The position numbers were made by a program, and so were the translations under genes. Source: Luteococcus japonicus (lineage in GTDB: Bacteria > Actinomycetota > Actinomycetes > Propionibacteriales > Propionibacteriaceae). From it: a stretch of DNA of 64,000 bases. Location: the NCBI RefSeq assembly GCF_003752415.1, contig NZ_RKHG01000001.1, forward strand, positions 2,542,001 through 2,606,000, in the 5' to 3' direction. The number at the start of each line of letters is the position of its first letter. The first letter of the stretch is position 1. A model generated the notes under the pieces. The model did not search any database. It saw only the letters and a list, made by a program, of their open reading frames with translations, and had not been told where the DNA came from. Shown here piece by piece: positions 42,972 to 51,344 of this stretch.

Positions 42972-42999
42972 GGTGGGGTGGCCTTCAGGCCACCCCACC
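42972..42999 (+). terminator. Terminator hairpin after the secreted GH16 gene
   Basis: Perfect 12-bp stem GGTGGGGTGGCC / GGCCACCCCACC with a TTCA loop, 30 bases past the stop. It separates the glycanase from the Wzz/Wzy genes. Confidence 0.8.
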
Positions 43000-43059
43000 T
43001 GCCTGATCAGGAGCTGAGAGACCGCCGTGAGTCCACGGGGGGTCCCGCACTCCGGCTGC

Positions 43060-43065
43060 TAGAGT
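43060..43065 (+). promoter_or_regulatory. -10 box for the Wzz-Wzy operon
   Basis: TAGAGT, giving a leader of about 55 bases with a small hairpin GGATTG/CAATCC (43074-43092) before the ATG at 43128. Confidence 0.35.
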
Positions 43066-43127
43066 CGCCGCCGGGATTGTGCCGTGCAATCCGGGGGAAT
43101 TCACGACAGCAAAGTAGGTCCTTTCTG

Positions 43128-44510
43128 ATGAAGAGTGGTGGAATTCTCAGCACCTTGAAGAGCCGTTGGCGGTGGTTCGTCGGCACTTCAATGACGGTAT
43201 TGCTCCTCGTGGGCCTGTACACCGCCCTCGCACCGAAGCAGTACATGACGGAGGCCCAGGACTACTTCACCGTCGCTGGTGGGGGTACTGACTCCGACAT
43301 GTACCAAGGGTCCATCTATGTGAGCAGTCAGATGGGCTCATACCGCTCGCTCGCGGCATCGCCCCTGATCCTGGACCCGGTGATCAAGGAACTCGGGCTG
43401 GACATGCAGTCCGAGGATCTTGCGGGCAAGCTCGCAATCACGTCGCCGGAGGACACGTCCATCGTGATCATCCAGGCGCATGACACGGATCCCAAGCGAG
43501 CGCAGGACATTTGCAATTCCGTGGCCAAGCACCTCGCGCAGGCCGCCGTGGATCTTTCTCCGCGTCGCGCGTCAGGCAAGCACATGGCGGACGCCCAGGT
43601 CTTGATGCCGGCGGCCCTGCCCACCGTTGCCAGCGCACCCAATCCGTACAACAACGCCATCATGGGGATCGCGGCGGCCCTGGCTGCCGGTCTGGCCGCG
43701 GCACTCCTGCGTGGCCTCCTCGATCCGAAGATTCGAACTTCGCGACAGTTGGTCCGGTCCCGAGACACTGGAGCCCTTCTTGCGGTGCTCCCCAAGGACG
43801 ACGCGGTCCAGGGGGGCGGGCGGTTCGATCCGAGCCACTCCGTGGCCTTGGAGCAGCTGCCGGCGAACTTCCTGCAGGGACGCATCGATGATGATCGACG
43901 ACCGATTGCCGTGGTCACCTCCGGCGACCGGGGTGAGGGCAAGACCACGGTCAGCCTCGAGCTTGCGCGTGGTCTTGCCGCCAGCGGCCTGAGCGTGGCT
44001 TTGGTGGACGCCGCAGTCAACAGCGGAGGCCTGGGGGAGAAGCTTGGTGTCAAGTCCGGCGCCCCCGGTCTGTCGGAGGTGCTGGCCGGCAGTATCCCGT
44101 TGCCCAAGGCGCTGCACAGGCCTCAGGCCGAGCCCGGCCTGTCCGTCCTGCCCGTGGGTTCTGGTGGACTGCCCGCTGTCGCCATGATCGGTTCTGCGGC
44201 GATGCGGCGGCTTCTCGTGGAGCTTGGCGGCACGTACGACGCCATCGTCATCGACACCCCGGGGCTCGGAGAGTCCACCTTGGCAAAGACGCTGTCTGAT
44301 CTTGCCACCGACGCCATCGTCGTGGCGACGCCGCAGACCACCCGCGAGGAACTGGCTGCTGTGATGGAGCGTATCCAGGCGCACGATGGCCTGGCGGTGT
44401 CCAAGGTCCTGAACAAGGCCAGTGCGTCAGACCCAGCTCAAGGCCTGGAGGGGCGTCATGCCTCTGTGACTCCCCTGGAACTGCCCCCCCGCGCCAGATT
44501 CGGCAGCTGA
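43128..44510 (+). CDS. Polysaccharide co-polymerase with fused BY-kinase-like domain (Wzz/Wzc type)
   Basis: A 460-residue protein. Wzz-type membrane domain: helix at about 14-32, periplasmic part, second helix about 178-198. The cytoplasmic P-loop domain has Walker A 'GDRGEGKTT' (about 266-274) and Walker B 'YDAIVIDTPG'. It controls chain length of the Wzy-made polymer. Oddities: Walker A' reads 'VALVDAAV' rather than the usual DxDxR type, and the C-terminal tail ('ASVTPLELPPRARFGS') has no tyrosine cluster, so classical autophosphorylation is doubtful. ATG 43128 starts the natural N-terminus; it leads an operon with 44519 and 45757. Confidence 0.85.
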   Translation: MKSGGILSTLKSRWRWFVGTSMTVLLLVGLYTALAPKQYMTEAQDYFTVAGGGTDSDMYQGSIYVSSQMGSYRSLAASPLILDPVIKELGLDMQSEDLAGKLAITSPEDTSIVIIQAHDTDPKRAQDICNSVAKHLAQAAVDLSPRRASGKHMADAQVLMPAALPTVASAPNPYNNAIMGIAAALAAGLAAALLRGLLDPKIRTSRQLVRSRDTGALLAVLPKDDAVQGGGRFDPSHSVALEQLPANFLQGRIDDDRRPIAVVTSGDRGEGKTTVSLELARGLAASGLSVALVDAAVNSGGLGEKLGVKSGAPGLSEVLAGSIPLPKALHRPQAEPGLSVLPVGSGGLPAVAMIGSAAMRRLLVELGGTYDAIVIDTPGLGESTLAKTLSDLATDAIVVATPQTTREELAAVMERIQAHDGLAVSKVLNKASASDPAQGLEGRHASVTPLELPPRARFGS

Positions 44511-44518
44511 GGTCAGGG

Positions 44519-45760
44519 ATGTCCGTACAGGAATCTGGGGGTGAGCCGAAAGCTGGCCTCCACGTATCCCTGCTGACTGCGCTCCTGGTCTTCGTGGGGG
44601 TGATCTTCCAGCACTTCGAAATCGTGGCGGTGGTGGGCTATCCCCTGACGCTGGGGGCCTTGGCGGCGTTCGTGCTGCTGTATGCCTTGACATCGCGCAT
44701 CAATCGCCCGCTCTTTGGGGTCGTCATCTCCTTGATCGTCTCGATGACGGCCTTGGCCGCCATCTTCGACCCCTTTCACGCCACGCCACTGGGATACGTC
44801 AAGACGTTGGGGCTGTGCCTCGTCACCGTTGTCTTCTGGTTGTCGGCCCTGTCTGGTCTGGAGCCCCGGTGGCCAGGGCGTATCGACGTGGCTGCCGTAC
44901 TCTTCTTGGCGCTGACGATCATCGTGGTCTTGTGCGCGCTCCAGTCCGTGCTGGGCTTCTTTGGAATCGAGACATTCTTCAATCCGTGGGGGCCGTTCCA
45001 GTACCTGTACCACTACAAGGTATGGATGGTTCCAGGTTCAATGCCCCGAGCACAGGGCTTCTACTTGGAGCCCTCATATGTGGCGCTGACGATGACCTTC
45101 CTCTGTGGCGCCCTGCTGCGGCTGCGGCACAAGGAGATTGCCACTGTCGTGATCACGGCCATCGGCTTGTTGTTGGCGGGCTCGGCGACGGGCTTGGCGG
45201 TGTTCATGCTGATGGTGTTGGCGTGGGGCCTTGGAAAGCGTGGTCGCACTGTAGTCATCAGCCTCTTGGCCGCGGGGGCAATGGTCGTCTTCGCTGGGGG
45301 CTACCTGATCAGCAGGCTTTCGTCCGCTGGGGATTCCCACAGTTCGGCAAACTATCGATTGATCGCTCCACTTCCTCTGCTGAAGTATGTTCTTTTCCAT
45401 CTGCCTCTCGGGCGTCCGATGGGTTCCGTGGAACAGGTGACCCTGGAGGCCAGTCTGGTCAATGGCACCGACGTTGGTACCACGATTGACAATGGTCTAT
45501 TTCTTCTGGTCTTCTATTTTGGCTGGATCGGTTTGATTGCCAGTCTCACCATTGTCATCGGTGGTTTCTACTGGGTCTATCGGGCGATCAGGAGCAAGAA
45601 CGCGAGTGCCCCGTTACTGGTCTGGTTGACCATGTGCATGCATTTCAACGGGGGGATCTTCCTCCCTGAGTTTGCGATGATGATGTGGCTCGCGTTGGCG
45701 CTCGTCCTCACCCGAAATCTTGATCCATCCACACCCCACGTCCCAGGAGACTCTTCATGA
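44519..45760 (+). CDS. Wzy-like polysaccharide polymerase (O-antigen ligase-like membrane protein)
   Basis: A 413-residue protein with about eleven helices and one large extracytoplasmic loop. 'PRAQGFYLEPSYVALTMTFLCGALL' and 'LLAGSATGLAVFMLMVLAWG' resemble the Wzy/O-antigen polymerase family, in which the Arg and Glu of this segment are important. It would join lipid-linked repeat units on the outer face of the membrane. Noticeably more A/T at third codon positions than most of the window. It follows the Wzz gene by eight bases and overlaps the next GT2 gene (ATGA). Confidence 0.8.
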   Translation: MSVQESGGEPKAGLHVSLLTALLVFVGVIFQHFEIVAVVGYPLTLGALAAFVLLYALTSRINRPLFGVVISLIVSMTALAAIFDPFHATPLGYVKTLGLCLVTVVFWLSALSGLEPRWPGRIDVAAVLFLALTIIVVLCALQSVLGFFGIETFFNPWGPFQYLYHYKVWMVPGSMPRAQGFYLEPSYVALTMTFLCGALLRLRHKEIATVVITAIGLLLAGSATGLAVFMLMVLAWGLGKRGRTVVISLLAAGAMVVFAGGYLISRLSSAGDSHSSANYRLIAPLPLLKYVLFHLPLGRPMGSVEQVTLEASLVNGTDVGTTIDNGLFLLVFYFGWIGLIASLTIVIGGFYWVYRAIRSKNASAPLLVWLTMCMHFNGGIFLPEFAMMMWLALALVLTRNLDPSTPHVPGDSS

Positions 45761-46509
45761 GCACCGATCGTCCACTGCTGTCTGTCCTCACCGTCACGTT
45801 CCGTGACCTTCCCGGCCTCAAGGCCACTCTTGACTCGTTGGTTCCGATCATGGACACCGCGGGGGACCGGGTGGAGGTCCTGGTCCAGGACGGGGGTACC
45901 GAGGGGGTGGAGCATGTGGTGTCGGACTACCCGTGGGCGGTCTTGGAATCTGCACCTGACGGTGGGATCTACGACGGCATGAACCATGCCATTGCACGAA
46001 GCCGTGGTGAATTCGGTTGGTTCTTGAACGGCGGGGACGTGAGTGTCATCGAGGATTTTGCCCCGATCGAGCGGTTCCTGACGGACAACCGGGGCGCCCT
46101 GTGTCTTTTCGACTACGAGCTGGACATGGGTGACCACAATGTCAGCCGCTCGGCTCGTGATGCCAAGTACATCGCCCATGCACTGCCCACTTCTCACCAG
46201 GCGATCATGTACCCGGCGGACGAGTTGCGACGCGAAGGATATGACCTGTCCTTCAAGGTCACGGGGGACTACGCCATCACGGCTCGGATGTTGGCGGCTG
46301 GCATGCAGACAGCGACCCTTCACCGGCCGGTTGCCCGTTTCGTCACGGGAGGCACGTCACAGCAGCACGCCAAGCGCTTGGCGGCCGAGGCGGGCCGGGT
46401 CCAGCGCGAGATCCTGGGCAGCCCGATGCCCCTGCGTCTGGCGAGCCAAGCTCTTCATGCCGTGAGCCGGATCCGTCGTGATCGCGCTACTCGAACCTCC
46501 CAGGGCTGA
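45757..46509 (+). CDS. Family 2 glycosyltransferase (WcaE-like)
   Basis: A 250-residue cytosolic GT2 enzyme. 'LLSVLTVTFRDLPGLKATLDSL', 'VLVQDGGTEGVEHVV', the nucleotide-sugar loop 'APDGGIYDGMNHAIARSRGEFGWFLNGGDV' and 'YDLSFKVTGDYAITARML' match the family used to extend capsule repeat units. Donor unknown. Its ATG overlaps the polymerase stop; a large hairpin follows, ending the operon. Confidence 0.9.
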   Translation: MSTDRPLLSVLTVTFRDLPGLKATLDSLVPIMDTAGDRVEVLVQDGGTEGVEHVVSDYPWAVLESAPDGGIYDGMNHAIARSRGEFGWFLNGGDVSVIEDFAPIERFLTDNRGALCLFDYELDMGDHNVSRSARDAKYIAHALPTSHQAIMYPADELRREGYDLSFKVTGDYAITARMLAAGMQTATLHRPVARFVTGGTSQQHAKRLAAEAGRVQREILGSPMPLRLASQALHAVSRIRRDRATRTSQG

Positions 46510-46565
46510 ACACAGCTCGCCCCGGTGCGCCCCGCTGACTCCGTCGGCGGGGCGCTCCGCTGTGT
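46510..46565. terminator. Bidirectional terminator between GT2 and Wzx genes
   Basis: Nested stems: outer ACACAGC (46510-46516) / GCTGTGT (46559-46565), inner GCGCCCCGC (46527-46535) / GCGGGGCGC (46547-46555). Beyond it the short direct repeat CCGGGTCAGAG (about 46615-46650) adjoins the Wzx stop. Confidence 0.75.
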
Positions 46566-46645
46566 AGGTACCCGTTCTGGTGCCGCGCTGCCCCGGGTCT
46601 GACTCCGGAGCCCGTTGGTCCCCGGGTCAGAGGCGGTTCTCCGGG

Positions 46646-48085
46646 TCAGAGATGGGCGTCAGGATCTATCGCACGGCGTGGGATGACAGGCTCGGGGGGC
46701 ATTGGTACTGGGAGGTGCGCGCGGTGAGCCAACCGGGCCATGAACCCCAGGACGTTGAGCCAGTCATTGTGGCGTGGCACGACCAAGGTCTGGATGCGAC
46801 CGCCGAAGAGGTGGTGGAAGATGCCCACCGCCACGGCAGAGTGGACCAAGCTGCTGAGCACCATGCACCACGCCGCTCCGGTGGCGCCGAATCGCGGGAC
46901 CAAGAGGATCAGTCCCACCAGATTGGCAATGCATGCAATGGCGAGGGCCAGGCTGCGGAGGCCTGGTCGGAAGCGGGCAGCGAGCCCTGCGCCGACCACG
47001 GCCCCTGGGACGTTGAGCGTGGCGGCCAGGACCAGGATGAATGCCGTGGCCACTGCTGATTTGAACTCGCGCCCGAAGAGGAGCGGAATGATGAGAGGGC
47101 TGGCGGCAGCTAAGCCCAGGCTCAACAGCCCATTGGCCAAGAGGCCCAGACGGGAAGTCTCTCCGAGCGTGCGTAGCTGCGGATCCTCGGACTGCTTGGC
47201 CAGAGTGACATTCTGGATTGAAGTGGTGAGGATGCCGGGGATCTCGCCGATGGCGGCGGCCACCACATAGAGGCCGAGCTCCTCGGTGCTGGACAGGGGG
47301 GTCATCAGGGTCTGGTCAAGGCGGAAGATCAGGATTCCCGAGATCGCACCGAGCCATGTCATTGATCCATATCGGAACAGACGTGCCAGGGAAGCCGGCT
47401 CCCTGATTGTTCGGGGGTAGTCCAACGAAGAACCCAGAAGTGGTAGGTACGCCAGCCCTCCCATGATGGGGCTCACGACGAACACGATGGTCGCGGTGAG
47501 TACATCGAGATGTCCTGCGCCCAGCAGACCGACGATGAACATGAGGCGGCTTACCGCGAAGATCGCCTGCTCTCGTGCCACGAGGTTCCATCGGTTCAGG
47601 CCTTGGGCGATGCCTCGCACGACACCCAGGCAGAGATAGAGCGGCAGTGGGATGGCGGCGATGCGTACCAGGCCTGCCAGGGCAGTGTCCCCGCCAGCCA
47701 ACCAGCCGCTCGCCAGGGCGATGCCTGCGCTGGCCAACAACCCCAGTGCAGCCGCGATGCCCATCACACCGCCCACGATCGTCCGCATCCTCACCGAACG
47801 GCTTGCGACGAAGTAGGTGACCGCATCGGGAAGGCCAAGGCTGGCCACTACAGACATCAGCAGGAACGGCGCCGTGGCGCTGGCAACCTCGCCTCGTCCG
47901 AGGACGCCCAAGCTTTGTGCCAGAACCGGGGCGGTGACGAAAGCCACCAGAGGAAGCAGCATGGCACCTGCGGCATTGATGAGAAATCCGCGATTTCCGT
48001 TCGGTGCGGCGCCCGGCTCTTCCGTCGTCCCTGAAGGATGGGACGTGGGTCCCTCTGGAGCCCTCCTCGACTCGTGACTGGGCAC
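46646..48085 (-). CDS. Wzx-like lipid-linked oligosaccharide flippase
   Basis: A 479-residue polytopic protein of the MOP/PST superfamily with about twelve to fourteen helices, starting 'NRGFLINAAGAMLLPLVAFVTAPVLAQSLGVLGRGEVASATA'. It moves undecaprenyl-linked repeat units to the outer leaflet. The GTG at 48085 is chosen: GGGGGAAGAGG lies just before it, and the -10 box TAGTAT at 48128-48123 overlaps the alternative ATG at 48124, which would then not be transcribed. It is opposite in orientation to the polymerase operon but functionally belongs to it. Confidence 0.85.
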   Translation of the reverse strand: MPSHESRRAPEGPTSHPSGTTEEPGAAPNGNRGFLINAAGAMLLPLVAFVTAPVLAQSLGVLGRGEVASATAPFLLMSVVASLGLPDAVTYFVASRSVRMRTIVGGVMGIAAALGLLASAGIALASGWLAGGDTALAGLVRIAAIPLPLYLCLGVVRGIAQGLNRWNLVAREQAIFAVSRLMFIVGLLGAGHLDVLTATIVFVVSPIMGGLAYLPLLGSSLDYPRTIREPASLARLFRYGSMTWLGAISGILIFRLDQTLMTPLSSTEELGLYVVAAAIGEIPGILTTSIQNVTLAKQSEDPQLRTLGETSRLGLLANGLLSLGLAAASPLIIPLLFGREFKSAVATAFILVLAATLNVPGAVVGAGLAARFRPGLRSLALAIACIANLVGLILLVPRFGATGAAWCMVLSSLVHSAVAVGIFHHLFGGRIQTLVVPRHNDWLNVLGFMARLAHRAHLPVPMPPEPVIPRRAIDPDAHL

Positions 48086-48122
48086 AGCACACCTCTTCCC
48101 CCGGGATCTGACTTGCCCGTTC

Positions 48123-48128
48123 ATACTA
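48123..48128 (-). promoter_or_regulatory. -10 box (TAGTAT) for the Wzx gene
   Basis: On the minus strand TAGTATG includes the upstream ATG, so transcription should begin a few bases inside the longer frame. This favours the GTG at 48085. Confidence 0.45.
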
Positions 48129-48263
48129 GGCGAGCTACCTGAGCGTCAGATTTGGATTCTTGCGCAGGGGGCCTTGTGGCCAGAACAACTGTGGCAGCAT
48201 GGGCACCAAGGGTCGGACTCACGCAACGGGTCCCGGCACCGAATCACGGGGGGGGACAACACA

Positions 48264-48821
48264 ATGCAGAACACGACCGGTGTCGGCGGACACCTGCGAC
48301 GGCTTTCCAGCTTCACGGGACGCGGGTATGACAAGGGGCGCAGTCCCTTGGTGTGCGCTGCTTGGGCCTTGGTCGCGGAACCGGTGCAGCGATCGGTCCT
48401 GTGCCCCCCGTCGGTGCGGGCGCGGATCCTGCGTGGCTTCGGGGCGAGGATCGGTGAAGGAACCCTCATTCGGCACGATGTCCGCGTGCACTGGCCGTGG
48501 AAACTCGTGGTCGGTGAGAACTGCTGGATCGGTGTGGGTGCCTGGTTGCTCAATCTGGAACCGATCACCATTGGCGATGACGTGTGCGTCTCGCAGGGTG
48601 CGCTGCTGTGCACCGGGAGCCATGACGCGAACGACCCGGCCTTTGAGTTCGACAATGGCCCGATTGTGCTTCAGGACGGTAGCTGGGTGGCCACGAGGGC
48701 CACGGTCCTCCGCGGAGTGACGGTGGGCACGGACGCCATCGTCGGGGCTACTGCCTTGGTCGCCAAGGATGTGCCAGCGGGGGCACGCATCGTTGCGCCA
48801 CTTGGTCGACCGGTTGGCTGA
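48264..48821 (+). CDS. WcaF-type polysaccharide O-acetyltransferase
   Basis: A 185-residue left-handed beta-helix (hexapeptide repeat) acetyltransferase. 'KGRSPLVCAAWALVAEPVQRSVLCPPSVRARILRGFGARIGEGTLIR' is typical of the WcaF/colanic-acid group. Hexapeptide turns run from about residue 60 to the end, with the catalytic His in 'TGSHDANDPAFEF'. It uses acetyl-CoA to acetylate a sugar in the repeat unit. The ATG at 48264 has a G-rich stretch upstream; no distinct co-transcribed neighbour before it. Confidence 0.9.
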   Translation: MQNTTGVGGHLRRLSSFTGRGYDKGRSPLVCAAWALVAEPVQRSVLCPPSVRARILRGFGARIGEGTLIRHDVRVHWPWKLVVGENCWIGVGAWLLNLEPITIGDDVCVSQGALLCTGSHDANDPAFEFDNGPIVLQDGSWVATRATVLRGVTVGTDAIVGATALVAKDVPAGARIVAPLGRPVG

Positions 48822-48849
48822 CGTAGATTCAGCGGAGTCTCAGGCAGGA

Positions 48850-48881
48850 TTGACGTTGTCAGTGACTTTCGTCGGTAGGGT
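48850..48881 (+). promoter_or_regulatory. Possible promoter for WcaI-like, gmd and fcl genes
   Basis: TTGACG (48850-48855) and TAGGGT (48876-48881) with a 20-base spacer, longer than ideal. Leader of about 80 bases before the GTG at 48966. Confidence 0.35.
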
Positions 48882-48965
48882 GACACTGGTTTAAGGGCTG
48901 CTGCAATCAGGATGCCTAGTCGGGGGACGGGCCAAGATCCTTGGCCCATGAAGGAGAACAAGGCA

Positions 48966-50204
48966 GTGATAATTCTGCTTATTGGGGTGAACTATGCGCC
49001 GGAGATTTCTGGCATCGCCCCCTACACGGCAGCCATGGCCGAGGGGTTGGTGGCGCAGGGGCATCAGGTCCAGGTGATCACTGGCATTCCCCACTACCCG
49101 CAGTGGAGCAACTACACCAACTTCAAGGGTCTGACCAGCACTGAGACCATCAACGGTGTCCGCGTTCGCCGTGTTCGCCACGTGATTGGTTCCGGCGGCA
49201 TGGGCCTGAGCCGCATCCTGCAGGAAGTCACCTTCGGCCTCGGCGCTGCACTCAGCCCCTGGCACAAGCCCGACGTGGTGCTCTGCGTGAGCCCGGCCCT
49301 GATCAGCACCGGCATCCAGGTTGTCCGCGGGCGCTTCGGGAAGGCCCCGGTCACCGTGTGGGTCCAGGACCTCTACAGCAACGGCGCCCGGGAGATCGGC
49401 GGCAGCAACGTCAAGGGCAGGCTGCTGGAGAAGGTGGAATCCACCATTCTCAAGGCTGCCTCCGGCGTGCTGGTGATCCACGACCGCTTCCGTCGGCACG
49501 TCGTCGACGACCTGGGCGTCAAGGACGAGAACGTGTGTGTCTCCCGCAACTGGAGCCACATCAAGATTGACCTTGCTGCTGACCCGGCGGACGTGCGCCA
49601 GAAGTACTTCGGTGACGCCGAGCTCGTCGCCATCCACACCGGCAACATGGGCGCCAAGCAGTACCTCGAGAACATCGTCGAGGCTGGTCGCTTGGCCGAC
49701 CAGCGAGGTTCCAAGGTGGTCTTCGGCCTGGTGGGCAATGGCTCCCGCCGCGAGGCCCTCGAGGAACTGGGTCAGGGAATCGAGCACCTGGTCTTCGTGC
49801 CCTCCCTCGACGACGCCGAGTACGCGGCCATGCTGCAGTGCGCGGACGTCCTGCTGGTCAATGAGAAGCCGGGCCTGCGTGAGTCGGCCGTGCCCAGTAA
49901 GCTGACCAGCTATTTCATCCAGGGCAAGCCGGTGGTTGCCGCCACCGAGACCGACAGCGCCACCTCCGACGAGGTGCGAGCCGCCGGTGCAGGCCCGATC
50001 ATCAGCCCCGGCGATCCGGCAGCCCTGCTGGACGCCGTTGAAGACATGGCGGGTTCGGTCAACCGAGCCGGCCAGTACGGTGCCAGCGCTCGCCGCTTCG
50101 CGGAAGAGCACCTGTCGGCAGATTCGGCATTCCAGCGAGTCGGTTCATGGCTCGCCGGGCTGTCGGCCGTGCGATCCCGCGTCACCACCAAGGAAATGGA
50201 GTAA
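48966..50204 (+). CDS. WcaI/WbuB-like family 4 glycosyltransferase
   Basis: A 412-residue GT-B enzyme. 'LLIGVNYAPEISGIAPYTAAMAEGLVAQGHQVQVIT' and 'HYPQWSNY' match WcaI-type (fucosyl) transferases; the C-terminal domain has 'VAIHTGNMGAKQYLENIVEA' and 'VFVPSLDDAEYAAMLQCADVLLVNEKPGL'. With GDP-fucose genes directly downstream, fucose transfer is a reasonable inference. GTG 48966 is preferred because AAGGAG lies nine bases before it; ATG 48948 would add six residues. Codons are strongly GC-biased, unlike the preceding genes. Confidence 0.88.
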   Translation: MIILLIGVNYAPEISGIAPYTAAMAEGLVAQGHQVQVITGIPHYPQWSNYTNFKGLTSTETINGVRVRRVRHVIGSGGMGLSRILQEVTFGLGAALSPWHKPDVVLCVSPALISTGIQVVRGRFGKAPVTVWVQDLYSNGAREIGGSNVKGRLLEKVESTILKAASGVLVIHDRFRRHVVDDLGVKDENVCVSRNWSHIKIDLAADPADVRQKYFGDAELVAIHTGNMGAKQYLENIVEAGRLADQRGSKVVFGLVGNGSRREALEELGQGIEHLVFVPSLDDAEYAAMLQCADVLLVNEKPGLRESAVPSKLTSYFIQGKPVVAATETDSATSDEVRAAGAGPIISPGDPAALLDAVEDMAGSVNRAGQYGASARRFAEEHLSADSAFQRVGSWLAGLSAVRSRVTTKEME

Positions 50205-50207
50205 CCC

Positions 50208-51260
50208 ATGGCCAAGAAGGCCTTCATCACCGGTATCACCGGACAGGACGGTTCCTACCTGGCCGAGCTGCTGCTTGGCAAGGGCTACGAGGTGCACGGC
50301 CTGATTCGCCGCGCCTCCACCTTCAACACCCACCGCATCGACCACCTCTACGAGGATCCGCACGAGAAGGACGTCAAGCTCACCCTGCACTACGGTGACC
50401 TGTCCGACGGTGCACGCCTGGTCACCCTGATGGACGACATCCGTCCCGACGAGGTCTACAACCTGGCCGCCCAGAGCCACGTGCGCGTCTCCTTCGACGA
50501 GCCGGAGCACACCGCCGACACCACCGGCACCGGCACCGTCCGCCTGCTCGAGGCCGTCCGCCAGGCTGGCATCAGCCCGCGCTTCTACCAGGCCTCCACC
50601 TCCGAGCTCTTCGGCGCCACCCCGCCGCCGCAGGCCGAGGACACCCCGATGTACCCGCGTTCGCCCTACGGCGCCGCGAAGATGTACTCCTACTGGATCA
50701 CCAAGAACTACCGCGAGGCCTACAACCTGCACGCGGTCAACGGCATCCTGTTCAACCACGAGTCGCCCCGTCGCGGCGAGACCTTCGTGACCCGCAAGAT
50801 CACCCGCGCCGTCGCCGCCATCAAGGCCGGCAAGCAGGACAAGCTCTACATGGGCAACATCGACTCGATCCGTGACTGGGGCTACGCGCCCGAGTACGTC
50901 GAGGGCATGTGGCGCATGCTGCAGGTCGACGAGCCCGAGGACTTCGTGCTCGCCACCGGCGTCGGCTACACCGTGCGTGACTTCCTGAAGTTCGCCTTCG
51001 AGGCCGCGGACATGGAATGGGAGAAGTACGTCGAGTTCGACGAGCGCTACCTGCGCCCCACCGAGGTCGACGCCCTGATCGGCGACCCGCGCAAGGCCGA
51101 GGAGAAGCTGGGCTGGAAGGCCAGCGTGCTGACCCCGCAGCTGGCCAAGATCATGGTCGAGAACGACATGAAGCAGGTCGAGGTCGGTGGCAAGATCTGG
51201 ATTGACGCTGCCGTCAACGGCAAGGGCGAGCCCCTCGAGGGCTTCAAGACCTGGGCGTGA
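50208..51260 (+). CDS. gmd: GDP-mannose 4,6-dehydratase
   Basis: A 350-residue short-chain dehydrogenase-fold enzyme that makes GDP-4-keto-6-deoxymannose from GDP-mannose. NADP-binding '[15 protein letters not shown]', '[16 protein letters not shown]', catalytic 'STSELFG' and Tyr-Lys in '[14 protein letters not shown]', then '[20 protein letters not shown]' are diagnostic. It lies three bases after the WcaI-like gene. First step to GDP-L-fucose, completed by the next gene. Confidence 0.98.
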   Translation: MAKKAFITGITGQDGSYLAELLLGKGYEVHGLIRRASTFNTHRIDHLYEDPHEKDVKLTLHYGDLSDGARLVTLMDDIRPDEVYNLAAQSHVRVSFDEPEHTADTTGTGTVRLLEAVRQAGISPRFYQASTSELFGATPPPQAEDTPMYPRSPYGAAKMYSYWITKNYREAYNLHAVNGILFNHESPRRGETFVTRKITRAVAAIKAGKQDKLYMGNIDSIRDWGYAPEYVEGMWRMLQVDEPEDFVLATGVGYTVRDFLKFAFEAADMEWEKYVEFDERYLRPTEVDALIGDPRKAEEKLGWKASVLTPQLAKIMVENDMKQVEVGGKIWIDAAVNGKGEPLEGFKTWA

Positions 51261-51267
51261 TCGCATG

Positions 51268-51304
51268 ACGGGACGGCGCTGGGAATGCCCCGGCGCCGTC
51301 CCGT
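51268..51304 (+). terminator. Hairpin between gmd and fcl
   Basis: ACGGGACGGCGC (51268-51279) and GCGCCGTCCCGT (51293-51304), a perfect 12-bp stem followed by GTTTC. It may partly terminate transcription and tune expression of fcl relative to gmd. Confidence 0.7.
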
Positions 51305-51344
51305 GTTTCGTCGACAACATCTACCGCATCCGGGGGATCACCGC

